From Gentiana macrophylla (lineage: Eukaryota > Streptophyta > Magnoliopsida > Gentianales > Gentianaceae), in the NCBI GenBank assembly GCA_026214975.1, contig JAOBSW010000100.1, positions 124,001 to 188,000 of the forward strand: DNA of 64,000 nt, read 5' to 3'. The notes below the pieces were generated by a model. The model searched no databases, was not told the origin of the DNA, and saw nothing but the letters and a program-made list of their open reading frames with translations. Both the position numbers and the translations under genes were made by a program. Of this stretch, positions 1-10,868 are shown piece by piece. Each line of letters starts with the position of its first letter. The first letter of the stretch is position 1.

Positions 1-632
1 GATGTTTATAATACGGAAGTTGCATAAACACTAGATCACCATAGAAAGATAGGGTTTTTAGCCGTTGATTATGTGACAAATTAATTGGTTAATCATCTAG
101 GTTGTTAGATTCGATTATACGAGAGTAATTTGAATCTACACCGAGTTTTGTATTGAAAATCAGTCTCAACATTCGGAAGATGAGAGATTGATAAATTGGA
201 TTTACTAAGGAATTAGGAATCCGTAGCTTGAGATTAAATTCACTAAGGAATTAGGGGTTTATATCTCGTGAAAAGGTGAAACCACAACTTGAATTAAAAT
301 CATGAATTGAACTAGAATTGAGATCACATAGGTTTGTATATTGGTTGTTTCCATGTCCCTTAGTCTAGATTGTTTATTTTGTTTCCTAGGTTAGATTTAT
401 TTTGATTGTTCTTTATGTTTTTATGTTTTTATGTTTTTGTTTTTCGCTTTTTTAGAGTAGCAATTGGTAGGATTAATAAGATTAGATTGAACATCCTTTT
501 CCTCGTGGATCGACCCTTACTCATTACGCTTTACTAGCAACAACCCGATGTTTTGGTCGGTTAGGAGTTAGTTTTGCATATAGGTTAGGGTTATAAATTT
601 TCTTTTGTTATTGATGCAAAATCTCCCCAACA
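1..632 (+). mobile_element. 3' part of an Athila-type LTR (LTR-a)
   Basis: The segment ends with the same terminal block as the three LTRs further right (a gcaaaatctccccaaca end) and is followed five bases later by a tRNA-Asp-type primer binding site, tggcgccgttgc, at 638-649. The U5-like body, with recurrent 'gatcacc', 'cggaag' and 'ctaggttgttagat' blocks, aligns loosely to 3640-4228. The 5' part lies outside the window. It is the first of four tandem LTRs of this family. Confidence 0.8.
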
Positions 633-685
633 AAAAGTGGCGCCGTTGCACCTAGGTTAGTTTTTTGCACCAATTTGTGAAGTCG

Positions 686-1163
686 GGACATTTCGAGATA
701 ATGCCCTACCGCACTCAAATCATCGGCAGCTACTTCCGACACTTATATATATATAATTCATATTATTCATCTTAGATTGGTATGCAAACCTTAAATTATA
801 TCCTCCTATCACATTCAAACCTTGAGATATTCACAAAGATGTCATACTTTAACTCTAAATACAAACTATTAAAATTTCCAAAATTCGTATGGAAGCAAAG
901 AATCATGCGATAATCATCAAAAAATCTCTAATCAAATGGGCATAGCTTTAAAACATAGCTCATCATCTACTATGGCACGTGAAAAATAGTGTTGGGTGAA
1001 ACAACTAAATTTACTAAATATGCAAAATAATGCACCAATGACATAATAACTCGAATAAAGATATGCATTTGTTCATTCGGGACAAAACAAAAATTTAAAA
1101 ATTAAACACTTTTTTCATAGAAATAAAATAGTATGGCAAATGAATGTAGATACCACATAAGCT
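686..1163 (+). repeat. Left arm of 478-bp inverted repeat
   Basis: Its reverse complement matches 1649-2126 almost throughout. The outer ends are ggacatttcgagataatgcc here and its complement at 2107-2126. The inner ends are taccacataagct here and agcttatgtggta at 1649. Both arms are 478 bp by my count. The right arm is the native 3' internal sequence (compare 7690 onward), so the left arm is the inverted copy. Confidence 0.85.
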
Positions 1164-1648
1164 AAGGAAACATGGGATCAAACCAATTTGTTGGGCATGG
1201 TAGTATAGGTTTTATAAATTTTCTTTTGTTTTAATGATGCAAAATCTCCCCAACACTTTTTTGTTTTGCATGGTAGTATATTTTCATGTAGTTGCACCTA
1301 GCCTACTATTTTGTAATATTTCACGTATATGTTCCATCTTTATTTGAGCTTAATCTAAAAATTCTCTAGACTTCCTTTCCTGTGCTTTATATGTTATCTT
1401 CCCCCGTGCCCCCGAGATTTTGCCTTGTTCTCAAGTGTGCAGGGTGTATGCATTAGAAATTGTGCGCTTTTAGATGAAGCCAGTTTTCCGGTGGATGGTC
1501 CACAGTTTATCGCTTTCATCAAGCCTTCGATTTGATTCGAGCACTTCCGAATAGCTCCCTTCGAACTACAATCACTAAGTTCTTTGCTTCTCTTTATTTT
1601 TCTCGCACAACATGAGGACATGTTGTAATTTAAGTGTGGGGGGGGAAT

Positions 1649-2126
1649 AGCTTATGTGGTATCTACATTCATTTGCCATACTATTTTATTTCTATGAAAA
1701 AAGTGTTTAATTTTTAAATTTTTGTTTTGTCCCGAATGAACAAATGCATATCTTTATTCGAGTTATTATGTCATTGGTGCATTATTTTGCATATTTAGTA
1801 AATTTAGTTGTTTCACCCAACACTATTTTTCACGTGCCATAGTAGATGATGAGCTATGTTTTAAAGCTATGCCCATTTGATTAGAGATTTTTTGATGATT
1901 ATCGCATGATTCTTTGCTTCCATACGAATTTTGGAAATTTTAATAGTTTGTATTTAGAGTTAAAGTATGACATGCTGTGAATATCTGAAGGTTTGAATGT
2001 GATAGGAGGGATATAATTTAAGGTTTGCATACCAATCTAAGATGAATAATATGAATTATATATATATAAGTGTCGGAAGTAGTCGCGATGATTTGAGTCT
2101 TGGTAGGGCATTATCTCGAAATGTCC
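1649..2126 (+). repeat. Right arm of 478-bp inverted repeat
   Basis: This is the native-orientation arm, continuous with the 3' untranslated part of the element that leads into the polypurine tract at 2645. It is separated from the left arm by 485 bp that include an LTR-end fragment and sequence matching 7342-7640. Confidence 0.85.
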
Positions 2127-2620
2127 TATACCACTATGAGGTTAATAGCTCCTGACGCTGATGATAGTAGTCCAGCCTAGGGTGTTATCCCGAAACATCC
2201 TATTCTTTGGGAATGAGGGCATATATGCTATATATATGGAATTGATTGAACTTTAAGAAAAATTAGTGAATGGTAATGTGAAAAGATGGTTGGAAACCTT
2301 AGTTATCTTCTCGACTATCCCAGATAAACTCGAAAGATATGTTGTAGGGATTATCCTCTAAGTATGTCGGAAATATTTTAAATGCTCCTATTATCTTTTG
2401 AATGTGTATGTTTTTGTGAGGTGCATGTTATAATCATTTTTATATTTCTAATTTAAATGGGATGTTGGCTAGTTTTGTTTGAATCAATTTCAAGTGTGGA
2501 TTTAGTGGAAATTTACTATGGCTATGCACACACACTCACTTGGGTGAACCTCTAAGCTACTTGAATATGTTTTATATTTGCATAAGTGTTTATTTGTCTC
2601 GAGTGATGATTATGTTTTGT

Positions 2621-2656
2621 CTTGCTCGGGACGAGCAAGGTTTAAGTGTGGGGAGT
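2621..2656 (+). promoter_or_regulatory. Pre-PPT hairpin and polypurine tract
   Basis: A perfect 8-bp stem (cttgctcg / cgagcaag, loop gga, 2621-2639) lies a few bases before the purine tract gtgtggggag, which primes plus-strand synthesis in this family and abuts LTR-b. The equivalent hairpin at 8678-8698 keeps pairing with a different outer base pair. Confidence 0.65.
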
Positions 2657-4228
2657 TGTTAAGGTGATTTTATACGCTTTATAAGGATATATTTTATATC
2701 ACTTTCCCCATATTCGTATGATTTATATAGAAATCGAGCTTTATATTGAAATATTGAGCAAATGATGTTTTTAATAGTTAAATCTCAAAACGTAACGATT
2801 TATGTTCGTAATTGATGATTTTATGATATTTTGGAAATACGTTACGCTTTGGTATGTTTTCCTATTCTTGTAGATACTCATTGATGGTGGAAAAGATGAT
2901 CCTAAAGAGCTAATTTCGAGATGAGGGAGGATCAATCAAATTTATGGAAGATTGGAAGGGATAAGGAAAGAAATCAAGCAAGATAAATGTCGGAAAATCA
3001 GGATTCCGGGTAGTGACGACCTTCCAACGCAGTTCTTGATATGATAACAACCGATTTGACTCTCGACCTCAAGAGAAGAGTTGTAGGGCTTGAAGAGAGG
3101 ATTCTACAGGATTTTGAATCACTCCATTCCGACTTACGAGGCCCGAGATATGAGCGTTACAAGTTCAGAATCTGTTCCAGGAAAGCTGGACGGGCGTCCG
3201 ACATTATGGACGGGCGTCCGGCACCTTTCTCGTAAAGCAACCGACTTGATTTTTCTATAAAAGCAGCTGCGATTCCAACCCTAATATCATCAGAATTTCT
3301 CATACACAAAACACCAAGAAGCAGCCGCAACTTGGAGGTTTCAAGGCCGGTCACCCGAGCCTTGTGCTCGGGTGATCCGAGGTTAGATTAGGTTTTAGAT
3401 TAGATGTTTATTTCTTTTTTTCTTTCTTGCTGCTGCGTTTTTCTGAAGCTCCATGCTTGGAGGCTGAACATGTTCAACAGTTTGACTCTTTTTCCATTCA
3501 GGTTTTATCTATCTTTTATTTAAGTTTATGTTGTGATCTTAATTCAAAGTTGTATCTTTCTATTCGTTTATTCGTTTATGCAACTCATATCGGAAGATCG
3601 TTGCTTTTGATGTTTGATTTTGATGGAAGTCATGATTAGATTTAGATCACCATAGGAAAGATTAGATTTTTAACCTTGACATAATGGAAGTTGATAGGTT
3701 AATTATCTAGGTTGTTAGATTTAAAATCTTGCACCTTGGTTTGTTTGCGTCAATTCTATACGTTGGAAGATGTTAGATTGATAGACGGATTATCTACGGA
3801 AGTAGTATTCATACCTTCGAGAGGTGAACCACATCTTTAGTTAATCGTCATGAGATAACCTTAGATAGAGATAGAGGATTTGTTGGATTGGATGATTTTG
3901 TTTGTTCGTTGTTTGCTCTCCATGATCATCTTAATAGTTATTTTTCGTTTTCGTTTGTAGTTTAGTCTTTATTGCTTTTTATTTTTCCTGGCTTTGGACT
4001 AACAATCCTCTGTCCAGTTACTTTCCGTTCTAGATTAGGTTTAGGTTTAGTTAATAAAGAAGAGTTAATAAAATTAGGTTCAATATCCCTTTTCCCTGTG
4101 GATCGATACCCGTACTTATCCAACTTTACTAGCAACTACCGGTATTCGGCCGGTTAGGAGGTAGTTTTGCATGGTAGTATAGGTTTATAAATTTTCTTTT
4201 GTTTTAATGATGCAAAATCTTCCCAACA
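2657..4228 (+). mobile_element. Athila-type LTR (LTR-b), 1572 bp
   Basis: It starts tgttaaggtgattttatacg and ends cttcccaaca, followed by tggcgcccgttgc. It is related over its length to LTR-c and LTR-d but is about 240 bp shorter and diverged in the middle, so it came from a different insertion or was internally deleted. A TATA-like tataaaa lies at 3256-3262. Confidence 0.85.
3188..3262 (+). promoter_or_regulatory. Paired ggacgggcgtcc motifs upstream of LTR-b TATA box
   Basis: Two perfect copies of ggacgggcgtcc start at 3188 and 3208, exactly 20 bp apart, and tataaaa follows at 3256. The position suggests a promoter-proximal U3 element; a binding factor is inference. Confidence 0.5.
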
Positions 4229-4265
4229 AAAGTGGCGCCCGTTGCATGGTATAAGTGTGGGGAGT
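4229..4265 (+). mobile_element. Collapsed internal region between LTR-b and LTR-c
   Basis: Only 37 bp remain: a primer binding site (tggcgcccgttgc from 4233), a few bases, then the polypurine tract aagtgtggggag, then LTR-c. All of gag-pol or its non-coding replacement is missing. Confidence 0.75.
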
Positions 4266-6074
4266 TGTTAAGGGTGATTTTATACGCGTTTTATAAGGAT
4301 ATATTTTATATCAATTTCCCCCGTATATAGATGTTTTTCATAGAAATCGAGCTTATAATCGATTAATTGAGTAAGTGATGTTTTTAATGGTTAAATCTCA
4401 AAACGTAACGATTTATGTGCGTAATTGATGATTTTATGTTATTTTGGAAATACGTTACGCTTTGGTATGTTTTCCTATTGTTGTAGATACTCATTGATGA
4501 TGGAAGAGAGGATTTTAGAGAGCCAAATTCGAGTTGGGAAAGGATCAATCAAATTTATGGAAGATTGAAAGATATAAGGAAAGAAATCAATCAAGATGAA
4601 TGTCGGAAAATCAGGATTCCGGGTAGTCACGACATCCGACGCAGTTCTTGATATGATAACAACCGATTTGACTCTGGACCTCAAGAGAAGAGTTGTAGGT
4701 CTTGAAGAGAGGATTCTACAGGATTTTGAATCACTCCATTCCGACTTACGAGGCCCGAGATATGAGCGTTACAAGTTCAGAAGCTGTTCCAGGGCAGCTA
4801 GACGAGCGTCCATAATACCGGACGGGCGTCCGGCACCGTTACTGTAGCAACCGCCTCTGATTTTCTATAAATAGCAGCGCGTTTTCAACCCTAAAACATA
4901 CATAATTCGATTCCTATTGTTACCCACACATAAGAGAGGGACCCTAGGTCGCCCCAGCCCCTTTTGGGAGGCTGGGGTGGCAAGTTAAATTAGGTTTTAT
5001 TTCGTTCGCTTTTCTTTTCTTGTTCGAGCATGATGAAAGGCAGCCATGGATGAGCCTTGAAGCTCCCTTTTTCCAGCTGCAACTTTAATTCTCTTTCGAT
5101 GGATGTTTTGTAAGTCTTGATTTAAATTGTTCCTTTCCTATGTTTATTTGTATCGTGCAATTTTATATCGAAAGATGATTGTATGATTTGATGCTACCGT
5201 ATGACGAGAGTCGGTGTAGTTTAGATCACCGTAGGAAAGTTTGGATTTTTAATCTATACATAACGGAAGTTCGTAGGTTAAATATCTAGGTTTACGAGAG
5301 AACCACAATTTAATTAATTCGATGCAAGATTATCTTAGATTGGAATTGAGGGATATCACCATTACCGGAAAGATAAGATTTTTCATGTGTTTAATTCATT
5401 ATGTTGTTCTTGTTCTCTTTCATGTTTTTATGCCGCATGTTAATCGAATTTAGATAACGGAAGTTAATAAATTCGTTAGATTGCCATGATAGAGATTAAC
5501 AATTATTATTCCAACAAACGGAAGTTGAGGGATAATGTTGTTAGATTAGGATTTAATCCGTATCTTTGCTTCTATAGATATTAGTTAAGACCGGAAGGTA
5601 AACTAATTAATTGGCGTGATAAATCGGAAGAGAAACGCTTCTTTAGATAAGATAATAATCCAAGATAACTAATGAATGAATGTTTGTCTATCTTATTTAT
5701 TTCGTGGGGTGATGGTTGTTGGAAAAAGGTTGATCATTGTTTGTTCATGTTTGTTCAGTTGTTAGTTAGTTTTACCGTTTTCCTAGATATAGTTTTATTT
5801 TCTGTTTGTCCGCAATTATCTTTCCTGGCTTTGGATTAACAATCCTCTGTCCAGTTTACTTTTCGTTTTTCGTTTTCAGTTCCGTTTTGAATAAGTAACA
5901 ATTTAAGGATTAATAAGATTAGATTTAACATCCCTTTTCCCTGAGGATCGATACCCGTATTTTATCCAACTTTACTAGCAACTACCCGGTATTCGGCCGG
6001 TTAGGAGGTAGTTTTGCATGGTAGTATAGGTTTTATAAATTTTCTTTGTTTTAATGATGCAAAATCTCCCAACA
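4266..6074 (+). mobile_element. 5' LTR of the non-autonomous element (LTR-c)
   Basis: Begins tgttaagggtgattttatac, ends ctcccaaca, and is followed by the primer binding site at 6079. TATA-like tataaat lies at 4866-4872. The length equals the 3' LTR (1809 bp). Confidence 0.9.
4801..4872 (+). promoter_or_regulatory. Paired motif and TATA box in LTR-c
   Basis: gacgagcgtcc starts at 4801 and gacgggcgtcc at 4821 (20-bp spacing), with tataaat at 4866. This is the same arrangement as LTR-b and LTR-d; the first motif copy carries one substitution. Confidence 0.5.
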
Positions 6075-6078
6075 AAAG

Positions 6079-6094
6079 TGGCGCCGTTGCCGGG
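6079..6094 (+). other. tRNA-Asp-type primer binding site
   Basis: tggcgccgttgccggg lies four bases after the LTR end. It is complementary to the 3' end of plant tRNA-Asp(GUC), the usual primer of Athila-type elements. Confidence 0.8.
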
Positions 6095-6410
6095 AATAGG
6101 TGTCATGTTGAATCTAGTTTGGTTAGTTCTCGATTTTGTTACGTTTTATTTTTGTTTTTAATAAAAGTAGCGTATACCAAGTTGAGAGTTTTTATTTTGC
6201 CGTGTTTCGATGACCGTTAGGTTAAGAATGTGCAAAAGTTTTTTACTCAACTTGTTTTACGTGAAGTTTATATGTTTATGTGTTATCTAATCTAACCCCT
6301 GTGCTGAAATTTGTCTGTGGCTGCGGTGTTTGTGCTGTGATGTTTTGATTTATGAGTTTCTAGGGTTTGCTGTGTTATTTTCCTGCGTTTTTTGTGCGTA
6401 TTTGTTGTTG

Positions 6411-6540
6411 GACGAGCGTCTGTTTGTTGGACGCCCGTCCAGTTCATAATCTGCAGGGGGACGAGCGTTTGGTTTACTGAACGCCCGTCCAGGGCTGAAA
6501 TTCCGAGTGAAAGCCCGTTTGACTCGATGAACGCCCGTGC
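6411..6540 (+). promoter_or_regulatory. Six-copy GACGxxCGTC array with 20/30-bp spacing
   Basis: Motif starts are 6411, 6430, 6460, 6480, 6510 and 6530, giving gaps of 19, 30, 20, 30 and 20. The copies are gacgagcgtc, gacgcccgtcc, gacgagcgtt, aacgcccgtcc, aaagcccgtt and aacgcccgtg. The stretch does not read as a conserved protein and lies in the leader of the non-autonomous element. Confidence 0.5.
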
Positions 6541-6740
6541 TCGTCCGAAGGAATGCATCTGTGTTCTAAATTCCTTGATTTTATTTTCAATGCTTTTATT
6601 TGATGTGGATTTTTCATTCGAGCTTACGTGGCTAATTGATTTTTACATAGATGCCCCGAACTTATATGTTTTTACCTTTCCATCTATGAATCCATGTTAG
6701 ATAATTGATCAATTCCTTATATATGATTCATCTAGGCATG

Positions 6741-7279
6741 TTATAGTGATTATGTCGGTTCTCGTAAGCTATAATCGTTCTTATGGTTAATTAGTAGCTA
6801 ATGTCGGTTCCCCGTATGCTACATACCGCTCCGATGAATCTTTTAAGCTTTTAAGACTTACGTGCTTCCTTTGTTTTTATAGTTCATATGGGTAGCTATC
6901 GCCGGTTTTCCGTATGCTACGCCCTTTCTCCATATGAGTTATACCTTTTAGATAGATGATCGTTGGTTTCCATAAGTCTATCACTTTCGATAAGTCTTAA
7001 GGCGCGTCGGCACTAGTGACAAGATCATCGTTTTATCGTAACTTTGTCATTATGTGGTAGACGTTTATATATATGTCGTGTTGCATATAGTGGGCTAGTT
7101 TTCTTTCTTTTATTTTATTTTCTTTTTGCATATCATTTAAATGCATTTCATATAGTTGCATTGTTTTTCTATTTTTCCTTTTATTTTTCTTAAGTGTGGT
7201 CCTTTATCGGTTTTTCGTAATACCACCTAGTTTATTTTTCTTTTTGAGTGTAGTTAATCGTCGGTTTCCGTAATACTAC
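6741..7279 (+). ncRNA. Array of seven hairpins sharing a CGGTTTTCCG-like core
   Basis: Seven short inverted repeats surround a common inner sequence. Outer arms are ttatag/ctataa (6741, 6769), gtagc/gctac (6794, 6818), gtagc/gctac (6892, 6916), gataga/tctatc (6951, 6977), tgacaa/ttgtca (7017, 7044), gtggt/accac (7196, 7222) and gtagt/actac (7250, 7275). The inner core varies as cggttttccg, tggtttcca and similar, keeping complementarity. A 10-bp stem, ttaagactta (6851) with taagtcttaa (6991), encloses two of them. Probably an RNA structure in the element transcript; function unknown. Confidence 0.45.
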
Positions 7280-8677
7280 CTCGTCTTTATTTTATTTTAG
7301 GATTTTTCACGTAGATTGCATTGTAATGCATTTTCATATAGTTGCACCTAGGCCTACTATTTTGTAATATTCCATGTATATGTCCATCTTTATATGAGCT
7401 TAATCTAAAATTCTCTAGACTTCCTTTCTGTGCTTTATATGTTATCTTCCCCTATCCCCGAGGTATTTCATGTTTGTCAAGTGTGCAGGTGGTATTTGCA
7501 TTAGCTATTGTGAGTTTTCGGATGATATCGCTTTTCCGGTGGATGGTCCATGCCCACTTGAGTTCGTCGGGAATTTTTGATTTGGTTCAAACACTTCCGA
7601 ATAGCTCCCTTCGCATACAATCGCCTAAGTTTTCTTTTTCTTTTTCATTACGCACAACTTGAGGACAAGTTGCAATTTTAAGTGTGGGGAGGGATGGTTT
7701 ATGTGTATCTACTTTCATTTGCTCATATTAGTTATAATTTTCTATGAAAAGTGCAAAATTTTCAAAATTTTTGTTTAGTCTGAGTAACATTTCAATTGCA
7801 TGCTAGTTTTATAATCGGCACCCTTTAGTTGTTATCATGAGTCATATCATGTTCTCGAGAATAGGTTTAGTAAGTCGATACTCACTTGAACTTCATTTCA
7901 CGAACCTATTAGATGAAGAGCCAAATATAGAATAGTTTCCGGTTAGTTAAAGGAAAGTTAATTCTTGATCTGAGATAACACTTATTTAGCATTAATGAAA
8001 GTTAAGAACTTGTGCTATACTCACAGTTAGAATCTCGGTACCTTAGTGTTCTTGAGAACTTTGAGAGTCTTGAATGTGTTAGAAATAATATTTGACCATG
8101 AGTTTCGAAGAGTTTGAAAAATATAAAAATATATATATATCTATAAATAATAAATGAATAAAATTTCTTTATGGGAATTTTGTTTATAACTATCACCTCG
8201 AGTCCATTTTGATATCGCCCCAAATGGGGAGTGTGGTTTACCTTGGACGATAAGGGATTGAGTGATCTCGGGGTGACTCGCCTCTAATGTAGGGAGTGTG
8301 TTATACTTTTGAGGCGACGATAGGAAATATAAAATATACGTTTTTTGGAATTCTAAGTCAAGTTGATCTAAACCCAGTAGAGACCCGAAAGGTATTTTCT
8401 TGGTACTAAGTAAAGGAGTTTAATTGTGAGTTAGTTACTATGTTCTTGGTAATTAGTTTTTGTTAGGTAAGTGTTGTAGATAGAATGAAGTTTTCGTTTA
8501 GTTGACCGGATAACTGTTAGTGCTTGATGTATTATATCAAGAGAGGATCGGTGGAAGTTTAGTAGGTTCTGCACACACATCACCGAGTGAGGTCGATTTG
8601 ATGAATACTAGCTTGTCATGATTTTGACTATATCTCGTGGTCGTTATGTGGATTCTTGATGGTTTGTTGTTGTTTTG

Positions 8678-8716
8678 TTTTGCTCGGGACGAGCAAAAAT
8701 CTAAGTGTGGGGGAGT
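8678..8716 (+). promoter_or_regulatory. Pre-PPT hairpin and polypurine tract of complete element
   Basis: A perfect 9-bp stem, ttttgctcg (8678-8686) with cgagcaaaa (8690-8698) and loop gga, is followed by aagtgtgggggag and then the 3' LTR. The polypurine tract call is standard for the family; the hairpin role is inference. Confidence 0.65.
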
Positions 8717-10525
8717 TGTTAAGGGTGATTTTATACGTTTTATAAGGATATATTTTATATCAATTTCCCCCGTATATAGATGTTTTTCATAGAAATCGAG
8801 CTTATAATCGATTAATTGAGTAAGTGATGTTTTTAATGGTTAAATCTCAAAACGTAACGATTTATGTGCGTAATTGATGATTTTATGTTATTTTGGAAAT
8901 ACGTTACGCTTTGGTATGTTTTCCTATTGTTGTAGATACTCATTGATGATGGAAGAGAGGATTTTAGAGAGCCAAATTCGAGTTGGGAAAGGATCAATCA
9001 AATTTATGGAAGATTGAAAGATATAAGGAAAGAAATCAATCAAGATGAATGTCGGAAAATCAGATTCCGGTAGTCACGACATCCGACGCAGTTCTTGATA
9101 TGATAACAACCGATTTGACTCTGGACCTCAAGAGAAGAGTTGTAGGTCTTGAAGAGAGGATTCTACAGGATTTTGAATCACTCCATTCCGACTTACGAGG
9201 CCCGAGATATGAGCGTTACAAGTTCAGAAGCTGTTCCAGGCAGCTAGACGAAGCGTCCATAATACCGGACGGGCGTCCGGCACCGTATCTTGTAGCAACC
9301 GCCTCTGATTTTCTATAAATAGCAGCGCGTTTTCAACCCTAAAACATACATAATTCGATTCCTATTGTTACCCACACATAAGAGAGGGACCACTAGAGTG
9401 AGCCTTTTTTGGGGATTTGGGGTGGCAAGTTAAATTAGGTTTTATTTCGTTCGCTTTTCTTTTCTTGTTCGAGCATGATGAAAGGCAGCCATGGATGAGC
9501 CTTGAAGCTCCCTTTTTCCAGCTGCAACTTTAATTCTCTTTCGATGGATGTTTTGTAAGTCTTGATTTAAATTGTTCCTTTCCTATGTTTATTTGTATCG
9601 TGCAATTTTATATCGAAAGATGATTGTATGATTTGATGCTACCGTATGACGAGAGTCGGTGTAGTTTAGATCACCGTAGGAAAGTTTGGATTTTTAATCT
9701 ATACATAACGGAAGTTCGTAGGTTAAATATCTAGGTTTACGAGAGAACCACAATTTAATTAATTCGATGCAAGATTATTTTAGATTGGATTGAGGGATAT
9801 CACCATTACCGGAAAGATAAGATTTTTCATGTGTTTAATTCATTATGTTGTTCTTGTTCTCTTTCATGTTTTTATGTCAAGCATGTTAATCGAATTTAGA
9901 TAACGGAAGTTAATAAATTCGTTAGATTGCCATGATAGAGATTAACAATTATTATTCCAACAAACGGAAGTTGAGGGATAATGTTGTTAGATTAGGATTT
10001 AATCCGTATCTTTGCTTCGTATAGATATTAGTTAAGACCGGAAGGTAAACTAATTAATGGCGTGATAAATCGGAAGAGGAAGCGCGCTTTAGATAAGATA
10101 ATAATCCAAGATAACTAATGAATGAATGTTTGTCTATCTTATTTATTTCGGTGGGGGTGATGGTTGTTGGAAAAAGGTTGATCATTGTTTGTTCATGTTT
10201 GTTCGATTTGTTAGTTAGTTTTACCGTTTTCCTAGATATAGTTTTATTTTTTTTTGCTTGTCCATAATTATCTTTCCTGGCTTTGGATTAACAATCCTCT
10301 CATCGATTTACTTTTCGCTTTTCGTTTTCAGTTCCGTTTTGAATAAGTAACAATTTAAGGATTAATAAGATTAGATTTAACATCCCTTTTCCACGAGGAT
10401 CGATACCGTACTTATCCAACTTTACTAGCAACTACCCGGTATTCGGCCGGTTAGGAGGTAGTTTTGCATGGTAGTATAGGTTTTATAAATTTTCTTTTGT
10501 TTTAATGATGCAAAATCTCCCAACA
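8717..10525 (+). mobile_element. 3' LTR of the non-autonomous element (LTR-d)
   Basis: Starts tgttaagggtgattttatacg and ends ctcccaaca; 1809 bp, the same length as LTR-c. TATA-like tataaat lies at 9314-9320, and the paired motif copies start at 9247 (disrupted by one extra base) and 9268. Confidence 0.9.
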
Positions 10526-10868
10526 AATTGGTGCAAAACATCAATGAGTATCTAAAAGAAAAAGTGTTGGGAGATTTTTGCACTGGTGTTGACGAGCAAA
10601 ATCTCCCCAACACTTTTTGTTTTAATCATTAAAAGTGTTTTAATGATGCAAAATTTTCGCTATTCCCGAAATTTTTGCACCCATCATCCCCCATTTAGAA
10701 GGCAAATCGGTGGTGATCCACGATAGAAGAAAGAGTTGAGATTCCTCAAGTGGTGATCCTTGAGGAATAAAGAATCATTAAGAATCCTCGGTGGCTGATC
10801 CACGAGGAGTGATGAATCAAATGATCGTCCGTGGGTGATCCACGACTAATAAAAAGAATGATAAGGCG
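10526..10868 (+). mobile_element. Scrambled LTR-end junction and short repeats
   Basis: Immediately after LTR-d the sequence contains LTR-end pieces in both orientations (tgttgggagatttttgcac at about 10565 and gcaaaatctccccaacac at about 10597). It then has several imperfect copies of a 'ggtgatccacgag'-like unit between 10710 and 10845. No gene is recognisable. It joins the LTR array to the pol remnant. Confidence 0.5.

Larger units (their letters stand above)
633..2656 (+). mobile_element. Rearranged internal region of Athila-type element
   Basis: This lies between LTR-a and LTR-b and has no credible coding sequence. A truncated primer binding site at 638-649 is followed almost at once by a large inverted duplication. 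From about 1279 the sequence matches the 3' half of the internal region at 7336-8716. It ends in a polypurine tract (gtgtggggag) directly before LTR-b. A copy of the LTR 3' end sits inside it at about 1199-1255, so the region is a mosaic and not a simple deletion derivative. Confidence 0.7.
4266..10525 (+). mobile_element. Complete non-autonomous Athila-type element
   Basis: Two 1809-bp LTRs (4266-6074 and 8717-10525) flank a 2.64-kb internal region with a tRNA-Asp-type primer binding site and a polypurine tract but no gag or pol reading frame. The LTRs differ at a modest number of sites, many at CTG/CAG. No target duplication can be assigned because the left flank is another copy's polypurine tract and the right flank is scrambled LTR-derived sequence. 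It would need proteins from an autonomous relative, such as the family represented by the pol remnant at 10869-14763. Confidence 0.8.
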
